From Aquisalimonas lutea (lineage in GTDB: Bacteria; Pseudomonadota; Gammaproteobacteria; Nitrococcales; Aquisalimonadaceae), in the NCBI RefSeq assembly GCF_030409225.1, contig NZ_JAUFPK010000005.1:110900-174899 (forward strand): a DNA stretch of 64,000 nt, written 5' to 3'. Below are positions 26,085-36,346 of the stretch, one piece after another. The position numbers and the translations under genes were made by a program. Below the pieces are notes generated by a model. It was not told where the DNA came from. It ran no database searches and saw nothing but the letters and a program-made list of their open reading frames with translations. Every line of letters starts with the position of its first letter. The first letter of the stretch is position 1.

Positions 26085-26257
26085 CGCCTGTCTCCTAGTC
26101 GGCGTTTCAGGGAATGCCGAATCATAACCCATCGGCCGGGGGCGGGGCAGCTCGGGTGCGGATACGTTGCCGCCCTGCGTGAGAGGCGGGGCGGCATGCG
26201 CGTACGAGCGCTTGCATCCGGCGATATACTATCGGTGCGACGAACAGGAGGGGGCAC

Positions 26258-26866
26258 ATGGTTGTCGACACGGTTGCGATCAATCGCCGCAGCAACGCGT
26301 TCGCGGGCGAGGAGAGCCTGTGGCTGTTCGGCTACGGATCGCTTCTCTACAAGGCGGATTTCCCCTTCCTGGAGTGCCGGCCGGCACGGATCCGCGGCTG
26401 GGTGCGGCGCTTCTGGCAGGGATCCCACGACCACCGGGGAAGCCCCGAGGCCCCCGGGCGGGTGGCGACCCTGATCCGCGCCCCGGAATCCGTGTGCACG
26501 GGCATGGCCTACCGCATCACCCCCGATGTTCTCGAGCCCCTGGACGTGCGCGAGAAGAACGGCTACCTGCGTTTCACCACGGAACTGGCGTTCACCGACG
26601 GCGGAACGGCCGAGGGCCTCGTGTATATCGCCACCGAGGACAACGCCGCCTTCCTGGGGGAGGCGCCGATGCAGGAGATGGCCCGGCACGTGGCCCGGTC
26701 CCGCGGCCCCAGCGGCCCCAATCGCGACTACCTGCTGGGCGTGGCCCGGGTGCTGCGCGAGCTCGGTGCCGACGATCCGCACGTGTTCGGACTGGAGGCG
26801 GCCATGCTGGCCTGGGAGTCCGGCAGCGGCGATCCCGTCAGCGGGGCAGGGGAAACGTCAGCCTGA
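26258..26866 (+). CDS. ChaC-type gamma-glutamylcyclotransferase (glutathione-specific)
   Basis: Encodes 202 residues, close to ChaC length. FGYGSLL (24-30) is the substrate loop, PARIRGWVRRFWQGSHDHRG is the family hallmark, and REKNGY carries the catalytic glutamate Glu99. It splits glutathione to 5-oxoproline and Cys-Gly in the cytoplasm. GGAGGGG (26248-26254) precedes ATG 26258. Its last 29 bases overlap the 3' end of the convergent histidine-kinase gene, so transcription of either is antisense to the other's end. Confidence 0.9.
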   Translation: MVVDTVAINRRSNAFAGEESLWLFGYGSLLYKADFPFLECRPARIRGWVRRFWQGSHDHRGSPEAPGRVATLIRAPESVCTGMAYRITPDVLEPLDVREKNGYLRFTTELAFTDGGTAEGLVYIATEDNAAFLGEAPMQEMARHVARSRGPSGPNRDYLLGVARVLRELGADDPHVFGLEAAMLAWESGSGDPVSGAGETSA

Positions 26867-28181
26867 TGCGCGCGCCGCCGGTGGCCGCGGTCTCGATGGC
26901 CATGGTTCCGTCGTAGGCGGCGACCAGCTCGGCGACGATGGCCAGCCCCATGCCGGTACCGTGCGGCCCGCTGCTGCCGTGGCCTCCCCGCTGCAGGACG
27001 TGGTCGCGCTCACCGGGAGCGATCCCCGGGCCGTCGTCGTCGATGATCATGGTCAGCGTGCGGTCATCCTCGCCGGCGAGTGCCTGTAGCCTGATCCACC
27101 CGCTGCAGTGGCGCGCGGCGTTGTCCAGTACGTTGCCGAGGATTTCCATGAGCTCGTCCTCGGGGCCCGGGAACCGGAGCGCCGCGGGACACTCCAGGGC
27201 CAGCTCCGGCAGTGGCTGCCGCCGGGCGGCGACGGTGCGCAGCAGCCGTTCCGCCGCCGGGCGCACCGGCGTGCTCTGGCCGAAGCGCTCCCGGCTCCGG
27301 CCCGCCCGGGCCAGGTGATAGCGCACGCTGGTATCGATGCGATCCACCTGGTCCAGCGCTTCCTGCTGCTGGCTCGGATCGGCGCCGGCAGCAAGAGCCC
27401 CGCGGAGAACGGCCAGAGGCGTCTTCAGGCTGTGGGCCAGGTCGGCGAGGCTGTTCTGGTACTGGCGCCGGCGCTCGCGCTCTGCGTCCAGAAGCCGGTT
27501 GATGCCCCGGGCCAGGGGGGCCAGCTCCTCCGGGGTGTCGTCGCCGAGGTAGTCCCTGCGGCCGCGGCGGATGTCCTGGAGCTCGCGGACCGTGCGCCGC
27601 AGCGGATGCAGCCCCCAGTAGTGCAGCAGCAGCTGGGTGGCCAGCAACCCGAGGCCCGCGGCACCGAGCCAGCCCCAGAGCGTGCGCCGGAATGCCGCGA
27701 GCTGCGCCTGGCTGTCCAGGCGCGATTCGGCGATCTCCACGGTGAAGCGCCCGCTGCCCGCCCCGGGGCCGCTCCAGCGCACGCCGTAGGCCAGGGTCCG
27801 GGCGGAGTCCCGGTTCAGGGTCGTCTGCCCGTAGCGGAGACGGCCCGGAGGCAGGGCTGCGGTGCCGGACCATTGCAGGCCGTCCAGGGAGCCGGAACGC
27901 CACAGGATCGTGCCGTCGTCATCCAGAATCCGCCCGTACAGCCCCGAGCCGGGCTCACCGAAGCGGGCGTCCGGGAGCGCGGCGGGGACGGTGAGCCCCT
28001 GGTCTTCAAGACGGGCTCCCGCCAGCATCGTGTAGACGTGGTTCCGCAGCCGTTCGCGCTCGGCCTGCTGGAGGCTGCTGCGGAAGGCCAGGTCCAGGGC
28101 CACGCCGGTGGCGCCGAGGAAGACCACGGTGGCCGCGCAGGCGGCCAGGAGTAGCCGCCGTCCCAGGGAGCGGTGCTTCAT
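26838..28181 (-). CDS. sensor histidine kinase (PhoQ/QseC-like)
   Basis: Encodes 447 residues. The first transmembrane helix is near residues 10-30, a periplasmic sensor of about 130 residues follows, and the second helix is near 165-185. A HAMP-like linker comes next, then HisKA with the phosphorylated histidine in SLADLAHSLKTPLAVLRGAL. The HATPase domain has NVLDNAARHC, DDGPGIAPGERDHVLQRGG and GTGMGLAIVAELV. ATG 28181 overlaps the response-regulator stop by four bases. Its 3' end overlaps the convergent chaC gene by 29 bases. Confidence 0.93.
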   Translation of the reverse strand: MKHRSLGRRLLLAACAATVVFLGATGVALDLAFRSSLQQAERERLRNHVYTMLAGARLEDQGLTVPAALPDARFGEPGSGLYGRILDDDGTILWRSGSLDGLQWSGTAALPPGRLRYGQTTLNRDSARTLAYGVRWSGPGAGSGRFTVEIAESRLDSQAQLAAFRRTLWGWLGAAGLGLLATQLLLHYWGLHPLRRTVRELQDIRRGRRDYLGDDTPEELAPLARGINRLLDAERERRRQYQNSLADLAHSLKTPLAVLRGALAAGADPSQQQEALDQVDRIDTSVRYHLARAGRSRERFGQSTPVRPAAERLLRTVAARRQPLPELALECPAALRFPGPEDELMEILGNVLDNAARHCSGWIRLQALAGEDDRTLTMIIDDDGPGIAPGERDHVLQRGGHGSSGPHGTGMGLAIVAELVAAYDGTMAIETAATGGARIRLTFPLPR

Positions 28182-28864
28182 GTTGCCTGCTCCGGGGCGT
28201 GGCGCAGGCTGTAGCCGAGCCCGCGGTGGGTGACCACGGGGCTGCAGTCGCCTTCGGGATCCAGCTTGCGGCGCAGGCGGCGGACGAAGACCTCGATGAC
28301 GTTGCTGTCCCGGTCGGCGTCGTCCGGGTAGAGGTGCTCGGTCAGCTCCTGCTTGGAGACCACGCGGTCGGGGTGCAGCGCGAGATACTCCAGCAGGTGG
28401 TACTCGAACGCACTCAGCGAGACCGCGGTGCCGTCGCGGCTGACCGCCTTGCGGGCCGTGTCCAGCGCGTACGGCCCGAAGTGCAGCACCGGATGCGCCC
28501 AGCCCGCGCTGCGCCGCAGGAGCGCGTTGACGCGCGCCAGCAGCTCCGGGACGTGGAACGGCTTGGTCAGGTAGTCGTCGGCGCCGCTCTCCAGGCCCTG
28601 CACCCGGTCCTGCCAGCCGTCCCGCGCCGTGAGCACGAGGACGGGCAGGCGGCTTCCCCGGGCGCGCAGCTCCCGGAGCAGGTCGAGGCCGGAGCGGCCC
28701 GGCAGCGCCAGATCGACGACCGCCAGGTCCAGGGGGTAGTCCCGGGCCAGGTGCAGGCCGTCGTCACCGTTGTCCGCCGTGTCCACCACGTAGCCCGCGG
28801 CCCGGAACTCGCGCGCCAGCTGGGCGAGCAGTGCGGCTTCGTCCTCGACGATGAGTATGCGCAT
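28178..28864 (-). CDS. OmpR/PhoP-family response regulator
   Basis: Encodes 228 residues. The receiver domain has Glu7-Asp8, the phospho-acceptor Asp51 (AVVDLALPG) and a lysine in YLTKPF. The winged-helix output domain covers residues 125-222 (LSAFEYHLLEYLALHPDRVVS, then SNVIEVFVRRLRRKLDPEG). It is the partner of the kinase with which it overlaps by four bases. A secreted PepSY protein gene lies 34 bases upstream on the same strand, the gene order seen in PhoPQ-, QseBC- and FeuPQ-like systems. Confidence 0.94.
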   Translation of the reverse strand: MRILIVEDEAALLAQLAREFRAAGYVVDTADNGDDGLHLARDYPLDLAVVDLALPGRSGLDLLRELRARGSRLPVLVLTARDGWQDRVQGLESGADDYLTKPFHVPELLARVNALLRRSAGWAHPVLHFGPYALDTARKAVSRDGTAVSLSAFEYHLLEYLALHPDRVVSKQELTEHLYPDDADRDSNVIEVFVRRLRRKLDPEGDCSPVVTHRGLGYSLRHAPEQAT

Positions 28865-28898
28865 GCCTTGTTCCCCGCGGTTTCGCGGCGGCCGGGGG

Positions 28899-29186
28899 CT
28901 ACCGGACCTCGCGCGTCCGCCGGTCGACCTCGTAGACCCGCACCTCCCCTTCCCGGACCAGCACCCGCACGATGAACCGCGCGCCGTTGCGGGCGTCCAC
29001 GCCGAGGACGCGCCCGTCGGTGCGCTCGCGGATCAGCTCGACGGCCTCATTCCGGGACAGCCGCCCGTCATCCGCCCGCGCCGATGATGCGCCGGGCAGA
29101 ACCAGCGCCAGCAGGACCGCGGCGATCACGATCCGGTACCAGGGTCCGCTGCGCCGGGGCGCGCGATGACGTTGCGGTCGGTCCAT
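28899..29186 (-). CDS. small PepSY-like secreted protein
   Basis: Encodes 95 residues. A basic N-terminus and hydrophobic signal (WYRIVIAAVLLALVLPGASSARA) are followed by a single PepSY-type unit: LSRNEAVELIRERTDGRVLGVDARNG, then FIVRVLVREGEVRVYEVDRRT. It is expected in the periplasm. Position upstream of a two-component pair suggests it modulates or is regulated by that sensor, as is common for PepSY-regulator-kinase operons. Confidence 0.78.
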   Translation of the reverse strand: MDRPQRHRAPRRSGPWYRIVIAAVLLALVLPGASSARADDGRLSRNEAVELIRERTDGRVLGVDARNGARFIVRVLVREGEVRVYEVDRRTREVR

Positions 29187-29408
29187 GCTGCGTCCGATTC
29201 ATTGCCCGTGCATGCGGGAGTGTACCTGCCCGCGCCTGAACGCGTCCTGAATGCGGCAGCGGGTACCGCGGCGATCGGCGGGCGTGGGTATTACTGTCGC
29301 GCCCGGAGCCGGGCATCGTTCGGCCCGCCCGGGCTTGCAATGCAGGGGCGGTGCCGTCGCTGGTAGGGAGTTGCCGGGCCGCGGGCGGGCCCCCGCGGCC
29401 CGGGACGG

Positions 29409-29897
29409 CTATTCCTCGCCGCCGGGGGAGCCGTCCATGGCGGACTGCTCGTAGTTCTGGATGCCGATGCGGTCGATGAGCTCCAGCTGCGTCTCCAGGA
29501 AGTCGTAGTGTCCTTCCTCGTCCGCGAGCAGCTCGCCGAACAGGTCGCGGCTGGCGTAGTCGCGGACCTTCTCGCAGTAGCCCATGGCCTCCCGGTACAG
29601 GGTCAGCGCCTCGCCCTCGGCGGCCAGGTCGCATTCCAGGATCTCCTTGACGTTGCCGCCGACCCGCACGGTGTCCATGTCCTGGACGTTGGGGTTGCCC
29701 CCGAGGAACAGGATCCGCCGCATGAAACGGTCGGCGTGGCCCATCTCCTCGCGGGCCTCCGTTTCCTGCTTCCGGGCAAGGGTGTTCAGGCCCCAGTGCT
29801 CAAGCAGCCGCGCGTTGAGCGTGTACTGGTGAATCGCCGTGAGCTCGCTGCGCAGGCCGCGGTTGAGATATTCAATGACCTTGTCGTCACCCTTCAT
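29409..29897 (-). CDS. bfr: bacterioferritin
   Basis: Encodes 162 residues. All ferroxidase ligands are present at the standard positions: Glu18, Glu51, His54, Glu94, Glu127 and His130. The haem-binding Met52 is also there, so this is a haem-containing, catalytically competent subunit of the 24-mer iron store. The start ATG 29897 has a strong TAAGGAGG upstream. On the minus strand GATAATCAT, about 40 bases upstream, resembles half of a Fur box, but the match is too short to rely on. The gene is monocistronic and divergent from cytochrome b561. Confidence 0.96.
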   Translation of the reverse strand: MKGDDKVIEYLNRGLRSELTAIHQYTLNARLLEHWGLNTLARKQETEAREEMGHADRFMRRILFLGGNPNVQDMDTVRVGGNVKEILECDLAAEGEALTLYREAMGYCEKVRDYASRDLFGELLADEEGHYDFLETQLELIDRIGIQNYEQSAMDGSPGGEE

Positions 29898-30145
29898 CCT
29901 GCCTCCTTATACTGTACCTCGTGGATCCCATGATTATCGCCGGAAATGCCGCCTTTGGCTAGGGAGTTGCCGAGTGTTTCCCTGGGGAGCAGCCAGCACG
30001 GCGACGCTCACCGCCGGGTGTTGGCCGACGGTGCCGGCCCGCGGCGGTTGCCGGGGGTGACTTGCATTCTCTCCGGGGATCAACTACAAATATTGATAGT
30101 ACGATATTGGACTATCCTTCGTCGGATAGAACACCGGAGATACTA
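29898..30145 (+). promoter_or_regulatory. divergent bfr / cytochrome b561 intergenic region with an inverted repeat
   Basis: This 248-base region between two divergent genes is noticeably AT-richer at 30085-30130. CTATCC (30112-30117) and GGATAG (30124-30129) form a perfect 6-bp inverted repeat, 17 bases before the cytochrome b561 ATG. The tract just upstream has repeated GATA elements. The repeat may be an operator or a leader hairpin for the b561-YceI operon. No full promoter could be assigned. Confidence 0.35.
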
Positions 30146-30718
30146 ATGGCGTTGCGCAATACCCGTTCCGGCTTCGGGCTGGTGGCGATCCTGTTCCACT
30201 GGCTTGCCGCCGTTCTGGCTGCGGGTCTGTTCGTCTCCGGCCTGTGGATGACCGGCCTGGACTATTACGATCCCTGGTACAACCGGGCGCCGGACCTGCA
30301 CCGCTCCTTCGGCGTCGTGCTGTTCGTGCTGCTGGGCCTGCGCCTGATCTGGCGCGCGCTCAACCCTGCGCCGGCGCCCGAGCCGGGCATCCGCCGCTGG
30401 GAGCATGTCGCGGCGGTCGTGGTCCACTGGGCGATGTACCTGCTGCTGTTCGCCATCATTGCCGCCGGCTACCTGCTGTCCACTGTGGACGGCCGCAGCA
30501 TCGAGGTCTTCGATCTCCTCAGTGTGCCGTCGCTGTACTCCGGCGGCGACAACCTGGAGGATCTGGCCGGGGCCATTCACTACTGGCTCGCCATGCTGCT
30601 GGCCGGCCTGGTGGGCCTGCACACCCTGGGGGCGCTCAAGCACCATTTCCGGGACCGCAATCGCACCCTGGTCCGCATGGTTCGCCCGGTGCGCCGGCGT
30701 GAACCACGTCAATCGTGA
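30146..30718 (+). CDS. cytochrome b561
   Basis: Encodes 190 residues with four transmembrane helices. The haem-ligand histidines lie in AILFHWLAAV, DLHRSFGVVLF, VVVHWAMYLL and GLHTLGALKHHF, the CybB-type di-haem arrangement. It passes electrons between quinol and acceptors in the inner membrane. ATG 30146 follows GGAGA by five bases. The yceI gene begins 17 bases after its stop; b561-YceI pairs are widespread. Confidence 0.93.
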   Translation: MALRNTRSGFGLVAILFHWLAAVLAAGLFVSGLWMTGLDYYDPWYNRAPDLHRSFGVVLFVLLGLRLIWRALNPAPAPEPGIRRWEHVAAVVVHWAMYLLLFAIIAAGYLLSTVDGRSIEVFDLLSVPSLYSGGDNLEDLAGAIHYWLAMLLAGLVGLHTLGALKHHFRDRNRTLVRMVRPVRRREPRQS

Positions 30719-30735
30719 AACGGAGGAACGCAATC

Positions 30736-31317
30736 ATGCGCAAGCTGATCATCGCAACAACCAGTGCCCTGAGCCTCTCCCTGGTCGCGGGCATCGCCCA
30801 GGCGGAGCCCGAGCAGTACGAGCTCGATCCGAGGCACAGCTTCATCGAGTTCCGCGTCAGCCATCTGGGCTTCGCGACCATGGTGGGCCAGTTCAACGAC
30901 TTCGACGGCGAGTTCACCTACGATCCGGACAACCCCTCCAACTCGGAGGTGAGCGTCACCATCGACACCGCAAGCATCGACACGGATGATTCGGAGCGGG
31001 ATCGGCATCTGCGCAACGAGGATTTCCTCAACGTCAGCGAGTACCCCGAGGCGCGGTTTGTCTCCACCTCCTTCGAGGAGCACGGCGACGGCGAGGCCAC
31101 CCTGGAAGGCGAGCTGACCCTGCACGGAACCACGCGCCCGATCACCATCGACGTCAACCAGCTCGGGGCGGGCGAGGATCCCTGGGGCGGCTACCGCCGC
31201 GGCTTCGAGGGGACCGTGACCCTTGATCGCTCGGACTTCGGCATCGACTACGATCTCGGCGAGGAGGCCGAGGAAGTCGAGCTGTACCTGTCCGTGGAAG
31301 GCGTTCGCCAGGACTGA
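30736..31317 (+). CDS. YceI family periplasmic lipid-binding protein
   Basis: Encodes 193 residues. The signal peptide MRKLIIATTSALSLSLVAG ends at IAQA. The lipocalin-like YceI domain follows, with YELDPRHSFIEFRVSHLGF at its start and GYRRGFEGTVTLDRSDFGIDY near its end. Family members bind polyisoprenoids such as ubiquinone-like tails. ATG 30736 is preferred over the GTG at 30715 because GGAGG (30722-30726) stands nine bases before it. The pairing with cytochrome b561 suggests a shared quinone-related role. Confidence 0.93.
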   Translation: MRKLIIATTSALSLSLVAGIAQAEPEQYELDPRHSFIEFRVSHLGFATMVGQFNDFDGEFTYDPDNPSNSEVSVTIDTASIDTDDSERDRHLRNEDFLNVSEYPEARFVSTSFEEHGDGEATLEGELTLHGTTRPITIDVNQLGAGEDPWGGYRRGFEGTVTLDRSDFGIDYDLGEEAEEVELYLSVEGVRQD

Positions 31318-31377
31318 TACCGGCCGCGGCGGCCGGGGTGCCTTCCCCGGTCGCCGTTACGAGCCCGCCCCGGGCCG

Positions 31378-33150
<1,773 letters not shown>

Positions 33151-33161
<11 letters not shown>

Positions 33162-33837
33162 GCTGTCCCCAGCCGTCCTCGAACACCAGCTCTTCCAGGG
33201 GCCTGCGCGTGTCCCAGCCTTCCTGTTCCAGCATGGGGGCATCGTAGAAGGCCTCGACATGCCCCAGGCAGAGGATGGCCACCGGCCGGCCGCCTTCGGG
33301 GATGCCGAGCAGATCCCGGAGCGCCTCGGGATCGAACAGCGACACCCAGCCCATGCCCAGCCCCTCGGCCCGGGCCGCCAGCCAGACGTTCTGGATGGCG
33401 CAGGCCACCGACGCCAGGTCCATGTCCGGCAGCGTCCGCCGCCCGAAAACGTAGGGGTCGCGGTCCGGCATCAGCGATACCACCAGTACCTCGCCGGCCT
33501 CACGCAGGCCTTCCACCTTCAGGCGCATGAACTCGCTGCCGCGTTCCCCCAGGGCGTCCGCCGTGGCGCGGCGCTCCTCGTCGACGAGGGCGTGCAGCTG
33601 CCGCCGCAATCCCGGATCGGCGATGCGGATGAACCGCCACGGCTGCATGTAGCCGACGCTGGGTGCACAGTGGGCCGCCGCCAGGAGCCGCTGCAGGACC
33701 GCCGGGTCCACCGGGTCGGGCCGGAAATGCCGCATGTCCCGGCGGCAGCGGATGACGCGGTAGATCGCGTCGATCTCCGGGGCGGAAAACGCGTGTTCTC
33801 GGGAGCCGGCGGAGCCGGCCGGGGTGCTCTCGGTCAT
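33151..33837 (-). CDS. bluB: 5,6-dimethylbenzimidazole synthase
   Basis: Encodes 228 residues of the nitroreductase fold. BluB hallmarks are visible: [74 protein letters not shown] and LCLGHVEAF. It fragments FMNH2 with oxygen to make the lower ligand of cobalamin. No other cobalamin gene is in the window. It overlaps the exporter ATPase start by 11 bases, an unusual partner. The start at 33837 (MTESTPAGS) lacks a strong ribosome site; a start at 33855 is also possible. Confidence 0.85.
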
Positions 33838-33876
33838 CGCGTCAGGGTAGCACAACCGGCCCTGCCAGGCCCTGCT

Positions 33877-34536
33877 TCAGGAACGACCCAGCAGGCGCCC
33901 CAGCAGGCCGGGGCGTTCGGGCTCCGGGAGCTCGGCCTGCCGCGCGCAGGCCTCCTCGATGATGCTGTCGAGCTCGTCGCTCACCGGCCGTGCCAGCTCC
34001 TTCTCCTCGCGGGTGAAGGCGGAGCCGTGCCCCTGGATGCCCGCGTCCAGCATGCGTGCGGCCCAGATGCCGATGGCGAGCCGGACCGTGTCCAGGACGC
34101 GCTGGTAGGCGCCGGCGGGGACCATGAGCGCGAGGCGCGTGTCCAGGCTGATCTTCGCGCGGAGCTCCTTCTGGTGGGCCTCGTCGATGTCCATGCGCCG
34201 CATGCCGGCCTTGCGGGTCTCCTTGCGCTCCCGCAGCAGGCCGGCGATGTCGGTACGGATGTCGATGTGGGTGACGCCGAGTGACTGGGAATCGCTGATC
34301 GGCGCCTCGATCCAGCCGGCGCCCGGTTGCCACGCGATCAGCACGGCGTCCTCGCTCTGCCGGTAGGCCGGCAGCGCGTCGTCGTCACCGTAGCCGTCGC
34401 GCTCCTTCCGCAGCCAGCTGGTGACGGGCTTCTGTTGCAGCACCGTGGCGTAGAACAGGGCGTTGTCGAGGAGATCGCTCAGGCTGGCGACGTCCTCGGC
34501 AGCCTGCTCGTGGAGGGTCTGGATGACGGATCCCAT
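33877..34536 (-). CDS. AbiTii-domain protein
   Basis: Encodes 219 residues. The N-terminal 60 or so residues (SLSDLLDNALFYATVLQQKP, then SWLRKERDGYGDDDALPAYR) match the pattern of the AbiTii domain, associated with abortive-infection-type phage resistance proteins. The rest is helical and unrecognised, ending in a Pro/Gly/Arg-rich tail. It is soluble. The start ATG 34536 has GGAGGAGGAG seven bases upstream. No toxin, nuclease or other defence gene adjoins it, so a defence role is unproven. Confidence 0.72.
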   Translation of the reverse strand: MGSVIQTLHEQAAEDVASLSDLLDNALFYATVLQQKPVTSWLRKERDGYGDDDALPAYRQSEDAVLIAWQPGAGWIEAPISDSQSLGVTHIDIRTDIAGLLRERKETRKAGMRRMDIDEAHQKELRAKISLDTRLALMVPAGAYQRVLDTVRLAIGIWAARMLDAGIQGHGSAFTREEKELARPVSDELDSIIEEACARQAELPEPERPGLLGRLLGRS

Positions 34537-34868
34537 GGTCTTCTCCTCCTCCCGCGAGTGCATCGTGCACCCCGGGGCGGCAGTGGCGACAGCGATTGCT
34601 TGTCGGTCCGCGGTTCGCGCCTTTCGGCTCAGGCGTTCTTGTGTAATGGCCACAATACGCCCCGGAAAACGCGGCGGACCGTGATACCAATCGCAGTTTG
34701 CTCAAGCCCGCCGTCGGCCGCGCCGGAAACGGGTTGGCATGCCCGGGGCCCGGGCCCGGTTTGACCGGTTCCGGGCGCGATCACATACTCGTTGCCAGTC
34801 ACCGCCGCGCCCTTGCTGCGGGTCTGCGGCGCCGCCCCACCGATCTCATCAGCAGCGAGGACCAAGCG
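34537..34868 (+). other. divergent intergenic region, AbiTii gene / aminotransferase
   Basis: This 332-base region separates divergent genes. TTGTG (34639-34643) and CACAA (34651-34655) form a short inverted repeat that could be an operator. No riboswitch, RNA gene or convincing consensus promoter was seen. In-frame extension of the aminotransferase ORF to 34698 is not family-like sequence. Confidence 0.3.
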
Positions 34869-36158
34869 ATGGCCAAGCACGCCGATCTTCTTGCCCGCCA
34901 CAAAGCGGTGCTGCCGGACTGGCTCGCCCTGTACTACGACGAGCCCATCGCCCTGGAGCACGGCTCCGGGCGGCACGTCACGGACGCCGAAGGCAATGCG
35001 TACCTGGACCTGTTCGGAGGCATTCTGACCACCATGACGGCGCATGCCCTGCCGCAGGTGGTCGAGGCCGTGCGGGCCCAGGCCGGGCGGCTGCTGCACA
35101 GCAGTACGCTTTATCTCATCGAGCCCCAGATCGAGCTCGCCGAGGAAATCGCCCGCCTGGCGCCCATGGACGAGGCCAAGGTGTTCTTCACCACCTCGGG
35201 CAGCGAGGCCAACGAGCTGGCGTTGCTGCTGGCGTGCACCGAGCGCCGCTCCCACCAGGTGCTGGCGCTGCGCAACAGCTACCACGGCCGCTCCTTCGCC
35301 ACCATGGGGATTACCGGCAACCGCGGCTGGTCGGCCTCGGCGCTGTCGCCGGTGGACGTGAAGTATGTCCACGGCGGCTACCGCTATCGCTCGCCGTTCC
35401 GCAACCTGGACGACCGTGCCTATATCGATGCCTGCGTGGAGGACCTGGAGGACGTCATCGCCACCCAGACCGCGGGCGACGTGGCGTGCTTCATCGCCGA
35501 GCCCATCCAGGGCGTGGGCGGCTTCGCGACGCCGCCGGACGGGTTGTTCGGCGCCATGAAGGAGGTCCTGGACCGCCACGGCATTCTCTACATCACCGAC
35601 GAGGTCCAGACGGGCTGGGGACGGACCGGGGAGCACTTCTGGGGCATCCAGGCCCATGCCGTGACCCCGGACATCCTCACGTTCGCCAAGGGCATCGGCA
35701 ACGGGCTGACCATCGCCGGCGTCGTGGCCCGTCCCGCGCTCATGGATGCGGTGACGGCCAACTCCATTTCCACCTTCGGCGGCAATCCGCTGTCCTGCGC
35801 CGGCGCCCTGGCCAATCTGCGCTACGCCCTGGAACATGACTTGCAAGGCAATGCACGTCGGGTGGGCGGTCACATGCTGACGACGCTGCGGGAGCGTACC
35901 GCGGACCTGCCGTCCGTGGCGGAGATTCGCGGCAAGGGGCTGATGATCGGCATCGAGCTGGTCCGCCCCGGGACCCGCGAGCCGGATCCCGCCGCCGCGG
36001 CCCGCGCCATCGAGGCGGCCCGCGAGCGGGGCGTGCTCATCGGCAAGGGCGGGCTGTACAACAATGTCCTGCGCATCGGGCCGCCGCTGACCCTGACCCG
36101 CGACGAGGCGGACCAGGGGATTGCCGCCATCGAGGCGGCGCTGCGGGACGGCGCGTGA
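34869..36158 (+). CDS. class III aminotransferase (aspartate aminotransferase superfamily, AGXT2/GabT-like)
   Basis: Encodes 429 residues. The PLP enzyme motifs are clear: FFTTSGSEANELALLLA (phosphate contact), YHGRSFATMGITG, the Asp-Glu-Val-Gln segment ILYITDEVQTGWGRTG and the PLP lysine in ILTFAKGIGNGL. The FGGNPLSCAGALANL segment follows. Such enzymes move an omega- or beta-amino group to pyruvate, glyoxylate or 2-oxoglutarate. ATG 34869 gives MAKHADLLARHKAVLP, a typical start. A Liv-type binding protein gene follows on the same strand, so the substrate may be an imported amino compound. Confidence 0.88.
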   Translation: MAKHADLLARHKAVLPDWLALYYDEPIALEHGSGRHVTDAEGNAYLDLFGGILTTMTAHALPQVVEAVRAQAGRLLHSSTLYLIEPQIELAEEIARLAPMDEAKVFFTTSGSEANELALLLACTERRSHQVLALRNSYHGRSFATMGITGNRGWSASALSPVDVKYVHGGYRYRSPFRNLDDRAYIDACVEDLEDVIATQTAGDVACFIAEPIQGVGGFATPPDGLFGAMKEVLDRHGILYITDEVQTGWGRTGEHFWGIQAHAVTPDILTFAKGIGNGLTIAGVVARPALMDAVTANSISTFGGNPLSCAGALANLRYALEHDLQGNARRVGGHMLTTLRERTADLPSVAEIRGKGLMIGIELVRPGTREPDPAAAARAIEAARERGVLIGKGGLYNNVLRIGPPLTLTRDEADQGIAAIEAALRDGA

Positions 36159-36346
36159 GGCCGGCGGCCCGCACCCGGTTTGTGCAGGATCCGGGGCAAT
36201 GCACTATTTTTAACAAGGGTTGGAGGAAGACCATCGAAGTCTCCCGGGTGGGAGGCACCCGGTAACGCCGGCGGGGTCCCGGGCGGATGCCGCCGGTTTC
36301 ACCGCTGCATGCAATCTTGGTGTAGCCAGGAAGGAGAGAGAACGTT

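Noticed and set aside
36159-36346. Riboswitch in the leader of binding protein 1
   Set aside because: Two GC hairpins are present, but no conserved riboswitch core could be recognised and no expression platform is evident.
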